Below the pieces are notes generated by a model. That model was not told where the DNA came from and ran no database searches. It saw nothing but the letters and a program-made list of their open reading frames with translations. Below, piece by piece: positions 17,192 through 25,720 of a stretch of 64,000 bases of DNA; position 1 is the first letter of the stretch; the number at the start of each line of letters is the position of its first letter. The stretch comes from Lachnospiraceae bacterium GAM79 (GTDB lineage: Bacteria; Bacillota; Clostridia; Lachnospirales; Lachnospiraceae). The position numbers and the translations under genes are program-made. Location: the NCBI GenBank assembly GCA_020735665.1, contig CP085928.1:248001-312000 (forward strand). The letters run 5' to 3'.

Positions 17192-18106
17192 ATGAATATA
17201 AAAGAGATGCAGGATGAAATAATGAGAATAAAGAAGGAAAAGGATATTTGTATTCTTGCACATGCCTACCAGAGCCATGATATCTGGGAAGTAGCTGACT
17301 ATGTAGGAGATTCCTTTGGCCTTGCACAGAGAGCAGCGGAAGCACCTCAAAAGACTATGATCATGTGTGGTGTGCGTTTTATGGCAGAGACTGTAAAACT
17401 GTTATCACCGGAAAAGACAGTATACCTGCCGGAGCCGGATGCCGGATGCCCGATGGCAGACCAGATCGACTATGATCTGTTAGCTGCCCTTCGTGAAAAG
17501 AATCCGGATTATACAGTTGTGGCATATGTGAATACTACAACAGAAGTAAAGACGTTGAGTGATGTCTGTGTTACATCTTCTTCGGCAGTAAAGATCGTGA
17601 AGAATATGCCGGAAAAGGATATCTTATTTATTCCTGACTGTAATCTCGGTTCATGGGTAAAAAAGCAGGTACCGGAAAAGAATATTAAGCTGGTGTCGGG
17701 CGGCTGTCCGACACATGTCAGAGTAACCGTAAAAGATGTAGAGAAAGCAAAAGCAGCTCATCCAAATGCATTACTTCTGGTACATCCGGAATGTTTAAAG
17801 GAAGTAACGGAGCTTGCAGACTATGCCGGAAGTACAACCGGAATTATGGATTATGCAGCAAAGAGTGATGCAAAAGAATTCATTATCGGTACGGAGAACA
17901 GTATCGTGTCACACCTTCAGCTTGCACACCCGGAGAAGCGTTTCTATGCATTGTCTAAGGATTGTGTATGCCACAACATGAAGATGACGACACTTGGTGA
18001 TGTCTATAACTGCGTGGTAAATGGTGAGGGCGAGAGCATTACCCTTACAGAGGAGACAATGCAGAAAGCCAGAAAGAGCATCGATGCGATGCTGCGCCTT
18101 GGCTAG
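17192..18106 (+). CDS. nadA: quinolinate synthase
   Basis: [4Fe-4S] enzyme of 304 aa that condenses iminoaspartate with dihydroxyacetone phosphate to quinolinate in de novo NAD synthesis. The expected three cluster ligands are Cys86 (DAGCPMAD), Cys172 (GGCPTHVRVT) and Cys260 (DCVCHNMKMTTL). HAYQSHDIWEVADYVGDS near the start matches the active-site region. RBS AAAGGAG. The partners nadB and nadC are not next to it, which is unusual because the three commonly form an operon. Long hairpins follow on the 3' side. Confidence 0.95.
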   Translation: MNIKEMQDEIMRIKKEKDICILAHAYQSHDIWEVADYVGDSFGLAQRAAEAPQKTMIMCGVRFMAETVKLLSPEKTVYLPEPDAGCPMADQIDYDLLAALREKNPDYTVVAYVNTTTEVKTLSDVCVTSSSAVKIVKNMPEKDILFIPDCNLGSWVKKQVPEKNIKLVSGGCPTHVRVTVKDVEKAKAAHPNALLLVHPECLKEVTELADYAGSTTGIMDYAAKSDAKEFIIGTENSIVSHLQLAHPEKRFYALSKDCVCHNMKMTTLGDVYNCVVNGEGESITLTEETMQKARKSIDAMLRLG

Positions 18107-18131
18107 AAGCCGGACGATCACTGTATTTCAT

Positions 18132-18292
18132 ATAAACAAAAATAGCAGGAAAAAATGCGAAACTTACTTTGCTTCGATTGGTTTTTATATGCACGGGATT
18201 TCGGACACGATAAAATCGTTGTGTCCTCCATCCCGGCACAAAACCATCGAAACGCAGGCGTTTTCGCAACATTTTCCTGCTATTTTGTTTAT
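18132..18292. repeat. long inverted-repeat element (hairpin C)
   Basis: Outer arms ATAAACAAAAATAGCAGG... (from 18132) and ...CCTGCTATTTTGTTTAT (to 18292) pair along about 30 nt. Nested stems follow: TCGATTGGTTTT with AAAACCATCGA, and GCACGGGAT with ATCCCGGC. The tip GGACACGATAAAATCGTTGT (18203-18222) is identical to that of hairpin B. It lies just after nadA and could end its transcript (right arm is rich in T). Confidence 0.8.
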
Positions 18293-18425
18293 TATATAAT
18301 ACGGTGATCTGCCTAAGCTATTCAACAATCGATTGCGTATGCCACGGTCGCTTCCGTTATGGTTTTATCATACGATATGGTCGTGCTTTATTATATATTA
18401 TTCTGGTGGTTGGAGGAGCTAAAGA

Positions 18426-18514
18426 TAAATAGCAGGAAAAAATGCGAAACGCAGGCGTTTTCGCAACATTTTCCTGCTATTTTGTTTATTATACAATATG
18501 GTGATCTGCCCGAG
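18426..18514. repeat. shortened copy of hairpin C plus its 3' flank (hairpin D)
   Basis: 18445-18514 repeats 18248-18317 with four mismatches in 70 bp. On its left, AAATAGCAGGAAAAAATGCG matches the left arm of hairpin C. The two parts join at CGAAAC, a 6-bp sequence that occurs at 18158 and 18248 in hairpin C, so this copy looks like C with 90 bp removed between these short repeats. It still folds as a perfect hairpin. Confidence 0.8.
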
Positions 18515-18564
18515 AGGTCAGTTTACATAATCTGATATCTGGTATTTGCATATGCGACATATTG

Positions 18565-18634
18565 ATATGGTCAGTTTGGATATAAAAAAAAGTTTAAAAT
18601 TGAATATTTCAATATGGTCAGATAATTTTATAAT
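18565..18634 (+). promoter_or_regulatory. pdxS promoter with repeated ATATGGTCAG sites
   Basis: ATATGGTCAG occurs at 18565-18574 and 18612-18621, 47 bp apart. A TATAAT -10 box is at 18629-18634, with only a poor -35 (TTTCAA, 18607-18612) next to the second site. A weak -35 overlapped by a repeated site is the usual design of an activator-dependent promoter. A PdxR-like regulator gene lies downstream at 20791. Confidence 0.5.
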
Positions 18635-18744
18635 AAATCCTAGCAGGTTTGTAGTGAATCTGTTCGTGATTTTGAGTAGTGATATTCAAGGATGAATATG
18701 TTACAGATAAATACACACATCAAATGAAAAAAGGAGTTACGATT

Positions 18745-19620
18745 ATGGCAAACAGACAGTATGAATTAAACAAAGAATTGGCACAGATGTTAAAGGGTGG
18801 CGTTATCATGGATGTAACAACACCGGAGCAGGCAAAGATTGCAGAGGCAGCAGGTGCTTGTGCAGTTATGGCACTGGAGCGTATTCCTGCTGACATCAGA
18901 GCAGCAGGTGGTGTATCAAGAATGAGTGATCCTAAGATGATCAAAGGTATTCAGGATGCAGTATCTATCCCTGTTATGGCAAAGTGCCGTATCGGACATT
19001 TTGTAGAAGCTCAGCTTCTTGAAGCAATCGAGATCGATTACATTGATGAGAGTGAAGTTCTTTCACCTGCTGATGATGTATATCACATCGACAAGACAAA
19101 GTTCAAAGTACCATTTGTATGTGGTGCTAAGGATCTCGGCGAGGCACTTCGTAGAATCAATGAAGGTGCATCCATGATCCGTACAAAGGGTGAACCCGGT
19201 ACAGGTGATGTTGTTCAGGCGGTAAGACATATGAGAATGATGAACAGCGAGATCGCACGTATTTCTTCTATGCGTGAAGATGAATTATATGATGCAGCAA
19301 AGGTTCTTCAGGTTCCATATGACCTTGTATTATATGTACATGAGCACAAGCGCCTTCCGGTTGTAAACTTCGCAGCAGGCGGTGTTGCTACACCGGCAGA
19401 CGCAGCTCTTATGATGCAGCTTGGTGCTGAAGGCGTATTCGTTGGATCTGGTATCTTCAAGTCAGGAAATCCGGAGAAGCGTGCAAATGCCATCGTTAAG
19501 GCTGTTACAAACTTCACAGATGCAAAACTGATCGCTGAATTATCAGAGGATCTTGGTGAAGCTATGGTTGGTATCAATGAGAGCGAGATCGAACTCCTTA
19601 TGGCTGAGCGTGGTAAGTAA
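18745..19620 (+). CDS. pdxS: pyridoxal 5'-phosphate synthase, synthase subunit
   Basis: PdxS (291 aa) builds pyridoxal 5'-phosphate from ribose 5-phosphate, glyceraldehyde 3-phosphate and ammonia in a dodecameric (beta-alpha)8 barrel. Family signatures include [21 protein letters not shown], the catalytic Lys in [15 protein letters not shown] and the second Lys in [16 protein letters not shown] 18745 fits AAGGAG at 18731-18736; in-frame upstream starts add a non-conserved leader. It forms an operon with pdxT 75 bp downstream. Confidence 0.97.
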   Translation: MANRQYELNKELAQMLKGGVIMDVTTPEQAKIAEAAGACAVMALERIPADIRAAGGVSRMSDPKMIKGIQDAVSIPVMAKCRIGHFVEAQLLEAIEIDYIDESEVLSPADDVYHIDKTKFKVPFVCGAKDLGEALRRINEGASMIRTKGEPGTGDVVQAVRHMRMMNSEIARISSMREDELYDAAKVLQVPYDLVLYVHEHKRLPVVNFAAGGVATPADAALMMQLGAEGVFVGSGIFKSGNPEKRANAIVKAVTNFTDAKLIAELSEDLGEAMVGINESEIELLMAERGK

Positions 19621-19695
19621 AATATCAGACAGACAAATAGATGCGGATATCGTAATGATGGATGATCGACATAAGCGAAAGGATGAACAGACACG

Positions 19696-20259
19696 ATGAA
19701 GATAGCAGTATTAGCGGTTCAGGGCGCATTTATCGAACACGAGAAAATGTTAGAGAGCCTTGGAGCAGAAACAATAGAACTCAGACAGAAAAGTGATCTG
19801 GAACAGGATTTTGACGGTATCGTTTTGCCGGGTGGCGAAAGCACTGTTCAGGGTAAGCTGTTAAAAGAGCTTGATATGTATGATGCATTAAAAGAAAAGA
19901 TCGAACAGGGCATGCCGGTTCTTGCAACCTGTGCGGGACTGATCCTTCTTGCAGAAGAACTGTCCAATGATGATAAACGTCATTTTGCGACCCTTCCGGT
20001 CTGCGTAAAGAGAAATGCATATGGCAGACAGCTTGGAAGCTTTCATTATGATGGCGAGATCAAAGGTCTTGGAGTATATCCGATGGAATTTATCCGTGCA
20101 CCATATATCGAGAGCGTAAAGCCGGGTGTTGAGGTATTAGCCGAGGTAGATGGTCACATTGTAGCGGTAAAATATCAGAACCAGATCGCACTGGCATTCC
20201 ATCCGGAGCTTTCCGATGATACCCGTATTCATCAGATGTTCTTAGACATGATCAAATAA
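19696..20259 (+). CDS. pdxT: pyridoxal 5'-phosphate synthase, glutaminase subunit
   Basis: Class I glutamine amidotransferase of 187 aa that supplies ammonia to PdxS. The nucleophile is Cys79 (VLATCAGLILLAEEL), with the oxyanion loop GGEST at 46-50 and the His169-x-Glu171 pair in AFHPELSDD. RBS GAAAGGA precedes the start. A strong terminator follows at 20286, closing the pdxST operon. Confidence 0.97.
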   Translation: MKIAVLAVQGAFIEHEKMLESLGAETIELRQKSDLEQDFDGIVLPGGESTVQGKLLKELDMYDALKEKIEQGMPVLATCAGLILLAEELSNDDKRHFATLPVCVKRNAYGRQLGSFHYDGEIKGLGVYPMEFIRAPYIESVKPGVEVLAEVDGHIVAVKYQNQIALAFHPELSDDTRIHQMFLDMIK

Positions 20260-20285
20260 GGACAATAAAAGTAAACAATAAGATA

Positions 20286-20337
20286 ACGGTATTTATTATT
20301 GAACAGGTTGACTGTACGATAATAAATACCGTTTTTT
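20286..20337 (+). terminator. intrinsic terminator of pdxST
   Basis: 14-bp perfect stem (ACGGTATTTATTAT at 20286-20299 with ATAATAAATACCGT at 20319-20332) followed by six T. Confidence 0.88.
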
Positions 20338-20355
20338 ATTGTCCATATATAAGAA

Positions 20356-20662
20356 CTATGTGATATCCCGCCCTGCGCCTGTCCTTATAGAAATGCCATT
20401 GCGAGGATTTCGTTATGAACTGCACATTGTTGAATTCGAGTAAGCTACACTAACCTCAAACTACGCTCACGCTTGTTTTCGCTAAGTGTACTTACATGGC
20501 ACGCACTAACCTCAGACTTCGCGCTAACGCTCGTCTTCACTAAGTGCTCCGCTCAGCCGAAGGCGAGTTAGCACAGGAGTATTTACGAATTTAACATGTG
20601 CAGTGAGTAGAAAACGCAGCACGGCATTTCTATAAGGACAGGCACAGGGCGGGATGCCATAG
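20356..20662. repeat. long nested inverted-repeat element (hairpin E)
   Basis: A 307-bp palindromic structure between pdxT and the PdxR-like gene. Outer arms pair CTATG...ATCCCGCCCTG with its complement, then GCCTGTCCTTATAGAAATGC with its complement at 20623-20645, then GCACAT..TTGAATTCG with CGAATT..ATGTGC. The loop holds two 45-bp palindromic modules at 20446-20490 and 20503-20547 with ends CACTAAC and CTAAGTG. No gene is evident inside. Confidence 0.8.
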
Positions 20663-20790
20663 AGTTTTTGTCTATCTATAGAATGTAAAAAACTTGCATA
20701 ATGCTTTCTTCCCACATATAATATTTAATAACTATGGTATCGCAAGGTGGGTTGTGATGCCGGCAGGAATAATGTGAAGGGCGGTTTGCT

Positions 20791-22191
20791 ATGCTGACAT
20801 ATGCACTGGAAAATCGAGGAACAGATACGTTATATGAATATCTGTACAAGCAGATCAAAACAGATATTTTGTCTAAGAAGCTTGTAGCAGGGGAACGTTT
20901 GCCATCGAAACGTCTGCTTGCAAAAAATCTGAATGTCAGCACGATCACCGTGGAAAATGCATACAGTCAGTTGGTTGCCGAAGGATATATTTATTCGATT
21001 CCGAAAAGCGGTTATTATGTTACGGACATTTCGGCAGATCTGATGAAGCCGTTGCCGGAGCGACCGGCGAAGCAATTTGAAAAGCCGAAAGAAAAGAAAA
21101 CATATTTTGCGGATTTTGCCAGTAACTCAACGGTAGAGGATGCGTTTCCATTCAGCATCTGGTCAAAGCTTTTAAAAGAAGTGATGGCGGAAAACAGCAA
21201 AGAGCTGATGTCCAGATCACCGTCCAAGGGTGTCTATGAGCTGCGAAGCGCGGTAGCAGGCTATCTGTATCAGTTCCGTGGTATGGATGTGAAGCCGGAG
21301 CAGGTCATCATAGGAGCCGGAACAGAATATCTCTATGGTCTTATCATTCAGCTGCTTGGCTATGACAAATGTTATGCGGTCGAAGATCCGGGGTATCAGA
21401 AGATATCGAGGATCTATCAGGCACAGAATGTATGCTGCAAATTTGTGGCAATGGATGAAAATGGGATCAATATGGAGGCTCTGGAAGAATCTGGTGCAGA
21501 TGTACTTCATATTTCGCCGGCGCATCATTTTCCGACCGGACTGGTAACACCTGTCAGCAGGAGATATGAATTGTTATCTTGGGCATCCAGAAAGGACAAC
21601 CGCTATATCATCGAAGATGAATATGACAGTGAATTTCGACTGGTTGGCAAGCCGGTACCTACACTTGAAAGTATCGATGTGGGCGAAAAGGTCATCTATA
21701 TCAACACATTTTCCAAGAGCCTTTCCTCTACGATCCGTATCAGTTATATGGTTCTTCCGGAGAGTTTGATGCGGCGATATGATGAGATGCTCAGCTTTTA
21801 TGCATGTACGGTGTCAAATATCGAGCAATATACACTTGCAAGATTTATCACCGATGGTTGTCTGGAAAAACACATTAACCGCATGCGTAATTATTACAGA
21901 GAACAGCGGGATCTGGTACTTGCATGCATTAAAAAATATATGAATCCGGACAAGATTCGTATTCGCGAAGAGAATTCAGGGCTGCATTTCCTGTTGGAGA
22001 TTGATACGAATTACAGTGATGAGCGGTTGCGGAATAATGCCGAAGCAAGAGATATTCACATTTCATTTCTCAGCCAGTATTATAGAAATACCGAAAATGC
22101 CAGATATCATACACTGGTCATTAATTATTCCGGTATCATGCCGGAGCATATAGAAGAAGCAGTCAGAAGATTGATTGAAAGTATCGAATAA
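20791..22191 (+). CDS. MocR/PdxR-like transcriptional regulator
   Basis: 466 aa. Residues 1-75 are a GntR-type winged helix (LPSKRLLAKNLNVSTITVENAYSQL); the rest is a fold-type I aminotransferase-like domain with the PLP-binding Lys in NTFSKSLSSTIRISYM and the Asp in EDEYDSEF. Such proteins sense PLP; PdxR members activate pdxST when PLP is low. It follows pdxST in the same direction across hairpin E, which supports a PdxR role. A repeated site before pdxS may be its target. Regulation of other genes is possible. Confidence 0.85.
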   Translation: MLTYALENRGTDTLYEYLYKQIKTDILSKKLVAGERLPSKRLLAKNLNVSTITVENAYSQLVAEGYIYSIPKSGYYVTDISADLMKPLPERPAKQFEKPKEKKTYFADFASNSTVEDAFPFSIWSKLLKEVMAENSKELMSRSPSKGVYELRSAVAGYLYQFRGMDVKPEQVIIGAGTEYLYGLIIQLLGYDKCYAVEDPGYQKISRIYQAQNVCCKFVAMDENGINMEALEESGADVLHISPAHHFPTGLVTPVSRRYELLSWASRKDNRYIIEDEYDSEFRLVGKPVPTLESIDVGEKVIYINTFSKSLSSTIRISYMVLPESLMRRYDEMLSFYACTVSNIEQYTLARFITDGCLEKHINRMRNYYREQRDLVLACIKKYMNPDKIRIREENSGLHFLLEIDTNYSDERLRNNAEARDIHISFLSQYYRNTENARYHTLVINYSGIMPEHIEEAVRRLIESIE

Positions 22192-22237
22192 AGAGTGTGC
22201 GGATGTTAATATAAGGAACCATATAAGGAGGAATCAT

Positions 22238-22573
22238 ATGAAGATATCGTTTGATACAATCGCAGAATCAGCGATCGAGAATTTTAAAGGGGGAGAAGGA
22301 ACATTCCATGTGCATATGTTTCAGGATATGAATAACAAGATCATGAGGGGCAGACTTGTGCCTGGTTCATCAATCGGAACACATATGCATGAGACAAACA
22401 GTGAAATCATTTACGTACTTTCCGGTGTTGGAACGATGGAGTATGAGGACACCAAAGAGAAGTTGTATCCGGGCGACTGCCATTATTGTCCGCAGGGAGC
22501 GACCCACAGCCTGTCAAATGAAGGCAGCGAAGACCTCATATTCTTCGCCGTAGTACCTGAACACGAGCACTAG
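22238..22573 (+). CDS. cupin domain protein
   Basis: Single-domain cupin of 111 aa. The metal-binding motif is recognisable in GTHMHETNSEIIYVLSGVGTMEYEDTK and the second motif in GDCHYCPQGATHSLSNEGSEDLIFFAVV. The strong RBS AAGGAGG (22225-22231) sets ATG 22238 rather than an in-frame start inside the regulator gene. It lies 46 bp after the PdxR-like gene and is probably in its transcript. Its ligand or reaction is unknown; members range from sugar isomerases to sensors. Confidence 0.85.
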   Translation: MKISFDTIAESAIENFKGGEGTFHVHMFQDMNNKIMRGRLVPGSSIGTHMHETNSEIIYVLSGVGTMEYEDTKEKLYPGDCHYCPQGATHSLSNEGSEDLIFFAVVPEHEH

Positions 22574-22581
22574 AGTCGTAC

Positions 22582-22809
22582 GCTTCGCATAATCACTAAT
22601 GCCTGTATATATATCTTTATTCCGCAGAACACTTTCGTTCTATCCTACTCTGTATAACTTCGAACTAACCTCGGCAAAACCTCGCTAAGGTCTCAGTTAT
22701 CACGTAGCGGTACTAAACTCCTCACCTTACGGTGATTCGTTAAGGACCGACGTTCCGGATAGGTCTGCTGCATAAAATATATATACAGGCATTTATGATT
22801 ATACGAAGC
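22582..22809. repeat. long inverted-repeat element (hairpin F)
   Basis: 228 bp after the cupin gene. The arms GCTTCGCATAATCACTAATG... and ...ATTATACGAAGC (22798-22809) pair, including CCTGTATATATA with TATATATACAGG. The interior carries smaller stems and an ACTAACCTC...CTAAG segment like the modules in hairpin E. Confidence 0.75.
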
Positions 22810-22831
22810 TGTGTGTGGCTATCCAGTATCA

Positions 22832-22974
22832 ATTTTCAGATGGGGCATACTATTATGAAGCAAGCCTGTCCGAATGTCAGTACTTAGGTAGCGTATTTTG
22901 CTACCTTATGTACTGCTACATGAGGATAGAACGAGAGTGTCTTGCGGAATAATAGGTATGCTCCATCTGAAAAT
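22832..22974. repeat. long inverted-repeat element (hairpin G), between convergent genes
   Basis: Arms 22832-22864 (ATTTTCAGATGGGGCATACT...) and 22942-22974 pair closely. An inner stem pairs GGTAGC with GCTACC. It ends two bases before the stop codon of trmO on the minus strand and may terminate transcription from both sides. Confidence 0.78.
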
Positions 22975-22975
22975 G

Positions 22976-23650
22976 TCACTGTACAGCCACCACCTCACAC
23001 ACTGTGAGGACGTTGCCGTTGATGTGGAAGCGCACGTCGAAGCCTGCGAAGGCGACGCCATATCTGCGGTCGGGATCGTGCTGGTAGCCGGGACGCGGAT
23101 CTTCTGCAAGAATGCCGATCAAGGCAGGACGCTTGGCTTCCGGGATCATTGCCAGAAGCTCCGGCGGAAAGATGACATCCAGTTTTTCCGTATGAATGTG
23201 TTCGGTAAAACCGCCGGTGGCATCCGGGTGGCAGTCCGTATATGGAATATAAGGTTTGATATCATATACAGGAGTACCGTTTAAAAGATCGACACCGGAG
23301 ATATGCAGGATCGGACCATAGTCATCGGTATATTCAATTCCTGTCAATTTTACAGAAGACAGACCTATATTATTTGGGCGGAACGGCGATCTGGTCGCGA
23401 ATACGCCCATTCTTTTATTGCCGCCAAGTTTTGGCGGCTTTACTGTTGCACTCCAGTTCTCCCGTTTGGCTTTATGGAATTCCCACAGGATCCAGATGTG
23501 GGAGAAATCCTCCAGCCCCCGGAAGGCTTCCGGTTGCCTGTATTCCGGCAGAAAAACGACCGTTCCGGTCAGTTCATCCACCAGACCGCTCTGTCTGGGA
23601 ATTCCGAATTTTTCCTGAAAATCTGTATATACATGTCCGATGATATTCAT
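22976..23650 (-). CDS. trmO: TsaA/TrmO-like tRNA m6t6A37 methyltransferase
   Basis: Minus-strand gene of about 224 aa. TrmO uses S-adenosylmethionine to N6-methylate t6A37 in tRNA. Family features are the IGHVYTDFQEKFGIPRQSGLV start, the GLEDFSHIWILWEFH segment and the KMGVFATRSPFRPNNIGLSSV-like motif (GVFATRSPFRPNNIGLS). The C-terminal DPRPGY is also conserved. ATG 23650 (protein MNIIGHVY) is preferred; an in-frame ATG at 23701 would add 17 residues without an RBS. The RBS of either start is weak, so the start is uncertain. It is the third tRNA-modifying gene in the window. Confidence 0.85.
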   Translation of the reverse strand: MNIIGHVYTDFQEKFGIPRQSGLVDELTGTVVFLPEYRQPEAFRGLEDFSHIWILWEFHKAKRENWSATVKPPKLGGNKRMGVFATRSPFRPNNIGLSSVKLTGIEYTDDYGPILHISGVDLLNGTPVYDIKPYIPYTDCHPDATGGFTEHIHTEKLDVIFPPELLAMIPEAKRPALIGILAEDPRPGYQHDPDRRYGVAFAGFDVRFHINGNVLTVCEVVAVQ

Positions 23651-23759
23651 ATCGTTCTTTTCTTTATCCTTTCGTAAAACGAAATTGTATCTGCTGTTCA
23701 TAGTAACATGAATATTTTTTATTTTCCATAGAAACTCATAAAGTGCTTTTCTTCATAAT

Positions 23760-23803
23760 TTTACATTTCTTCCGTTTACACAAAGTTTTTACTTTTCCTT
23801 TAC
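23760..23803 (+). promoter_or_regulatory. Pho-box-like TTTAC repeats before pstS
   Basis: TTTAC occurs at 23760, 23775, 23788 and 23799, the last two spaced 11 bp. Such runs resemble the TT(A/C/T)ACA repeats bound by PhoP in Firmicutes. A PhoB/PhoP-PhoR pair is encoded at 30366-32480. They sit about 155 bp before pstS. Confidence 0.6.
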
Positions 23804-23956
23804 TTTGGGATGGTGATGTATTTTACATAGATGCCGTATGATAATCCTGCGATCCGGAAAAGGGCGCGCGATCCGGTTTCGCAATTTACATAATTTTGAA
23901 TGGATCAGAAAGATGAACGATTCTGAGTCCAGAGAGTCAATTGGAGGAAAATTAAA

Positions 23957-24853
23957 ATGAAAAAAGGAAATAAGATTTTAGCGGTAACATTAAGTGCAGC
24001 ACTTGCGGCAGGATGCCTTGCAGGATGTGGAAGTAAAGGTAGTTCAGATTCCAAGAGCGGAAGTTTTGATACATCACAGGAGATCTCAGTTGTATCCAGA
24101 GAGGAAGGCTCAGGTACAAGAGGAGCATTTGTGGAACTGACCGGTGTAGAAGAAAAGGACGCAGATGGAAATAAAGTTGATAAGACAACTACGAGTGCGA
24201 TTACAGCAAACAGTACAGAAGTAGTTCTCACAACCGTTGCAGGAGACGATTATTCGATCGGTTATATTTCACTCGGAGCATTAAATGATACAGTAAAGGC
24301 AGTTAAGATCGGCGGCGTTGAAGCAACAGCAGATAATATCAACAACGGTACATACACATTATCAAGACCATTCAACATTGTAACAAAGGGTCAGGTAAGT
24401 GATGTAGCACAGGATTTTATCAACTATATTATGAGTGAAGACGGACAGAAGATCGTATCAAGTAATGGTTACATTGAGATTGCAAATTCAGGAGCATTTA
24501 AGTCTTCAGGTGCAACCGGTAAAATCGTAATTGCCGGATCATCATCTGTAACTCCTGTTATGGAGAAATTAACAGAGGCATATAAGGCAGTGAACAGTGG
24601 TGCGGATATCGAGCTTCAGGAATCTGATTCAACAACAGGTATTACAGCAGCGGCAGATGGTACATGTGATATCGGTATGGCATCCAGAGAACTGAAGGAT
24701 AGCGAGACAGGTGAAGGACTTACAGCTACTGTAATCGCAATGGATGGTATCGCAGTTATTGTAAATAAGAATAACCCTGCAACTGATTTAACTACCGATC
24801 AGGTAAAATCAATCTTTACAGGAGAAGCAGCAACCTGGGCAGATGTCAAATAG
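23957..24853 (+). CDS. pstS: phosphate-binding lipoprotein PstS, circularly permuted domain order
   Basis: Phosphate receptor of the Pst importer, 298 aa. Signal and lipobox are LAAGCLAGCGS. After a Ser-rich linker the mature protein begins EISVVSREEGSGTRGAFVEL, which in classical PstS is the second half. The classical first half, GKIVIAGSSSVTPVMEKLTEAY through DIGMASRELKD and IALDG-like IAMDGIAVIVNKNNP, comes after it, at about residue 190 onward. All phosphate-contact motifs are present but in swapped order. RBS TGGAGG. It heads pstCAB-phoU. Confidence 0.9.
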   Translation: MKKGNKILAVTLSAALAAGCLAGCGSKGSSDSKSGSFDTSQEISVVSREEGSGTRGAFVELTGVEEKDADGNKVDKTTTSAITANSTEVVLTTVAGDDYSIGYISLGALNDTVKAVKIGGVEATADNINNGTYTLSRPFNIVTKGQVSDVAQDFINYIMSEDGQKIVSSNGYIEIANSGAFKSSGATGKIVIAGSSSVTPVMEKLTEAYKAVNSGADIELQESDSTTGITAAADGTCDIGMASRELKDSETGEGLTATVIAMDGIAVIVNKNNPATDLTTDQVKSIFTGEAATWADVK

Positions 24854-24868
24854 TAAGGAGTGTCCTCT

Positions 24869-25720
24869 ATGCAAAAGTTTAAAGAAATATTCATGCATAT
24901 CGTATTCCTGTTAGCGGCATTTGTATCGATAGCAGCGGTTTTATTGATCTGTGTGTTCTTATTTGCAAGTGGTATTCCTGCCATGAAGGAAATCGGTCTG
25001 ACTGATTTCCTCTTTGGCAAAGTCTGGAGACCGACCAATAATTATTTTGGAATCCTTCCGTTTATTCTTGGCAGTATCTACGTTACGGCCGGGGCAATCG
25101 TGATCGGCGTTCCGATCGGACTTCTGACAGCGATATTTTTATCAAAATTCTGCCCACCAAAAGCATATAAGGTCATTAAACCATTTATCAATCTGATGGC
25201 AGGAATCCCATCGGTTGTATACGGATTTTTTGGAATGTGTGTACTTGTTCCGGCAGTCAGACAGATTTTCGGAGTGAACGGAAATACAATGCTTACCGCA
25301 TCTGTACTGCTTGGCATCATGATACTTCCGACGATCATCAGTGTATCTGAAACTTCGATCAGTGCTGTCCCGGATAAATATTATCAGGGTGCATTAGCAC
25401 TTGGAGCGACACATGAAAGAAGTGTATTTCTTACCGTAGTACCGGCTGCAAGATCCGGTATCATGGCAGCGATCATCTTGGGCGTTGGTCGTGCGATCGG
25501 TGAGACAATGGCTGTTATCATGGTGGCGGGAAATCAGGTCCATATGCCGAAAGGATTGATGAAGGGTGTTAGAACCATGACTGCAAATATCGTAATGGAA
25601 ATGGGTTATGCCCAGGATCTTCACAGAGAGGCTCTGATCGCAACAGGTGTTGTATTGTTTGTATTCATTCTGATCATTAACCTGCTGTTTTCAATTTTAA
25701 AAAGAAAGACGGTGAACTAA
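24869..25720 (+). CDS. pstC: phosphate ABC transporter permease PstC
   Basis: Membrane subunit of the phosphate importer, 283 aa with about six helices. The motif TDFLFGKVWRPTNNYFGILPFILGS and the permease loop ALGATHERSVFLTVVPAARSGI are typical. ATG 24869 follows AAGGAG at 24855-24860; an upstream GTG overlaps that RBS. Only 15 bp separate it from pstS. Confidence 0.95.
   Translation: MQKFKEIFMHIVFLLAAFVSIAAVLLICVFLFASGIPAMKEIGLTDFLFGKVWRPTNNYFGILPFILGSIYVTAGAIVIGVPIGLLTAIFLSKFCPPKAYKVIKPFINLMAGIPSVVYGFFGMCVLVPAVRQIFGVNGNTMLTASVLLGIMILPTIISVSETSISAVPDKYYQGALALGATHERSVFLTVVPAARSGIMAAIILGVGRAIGETMAVIMVAGNQVHMPKGLMKGVRTMTANIVMEMGYAQDLHREALIATGVVLFVFILIINLLFSILKRKTVN

Noticed and set aside
22898-23284. 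Plus-strand open frame of 128 codons
   Set aside because: It overlaps hairpin G and is antisense to trmO, whose protein motifs are clear.
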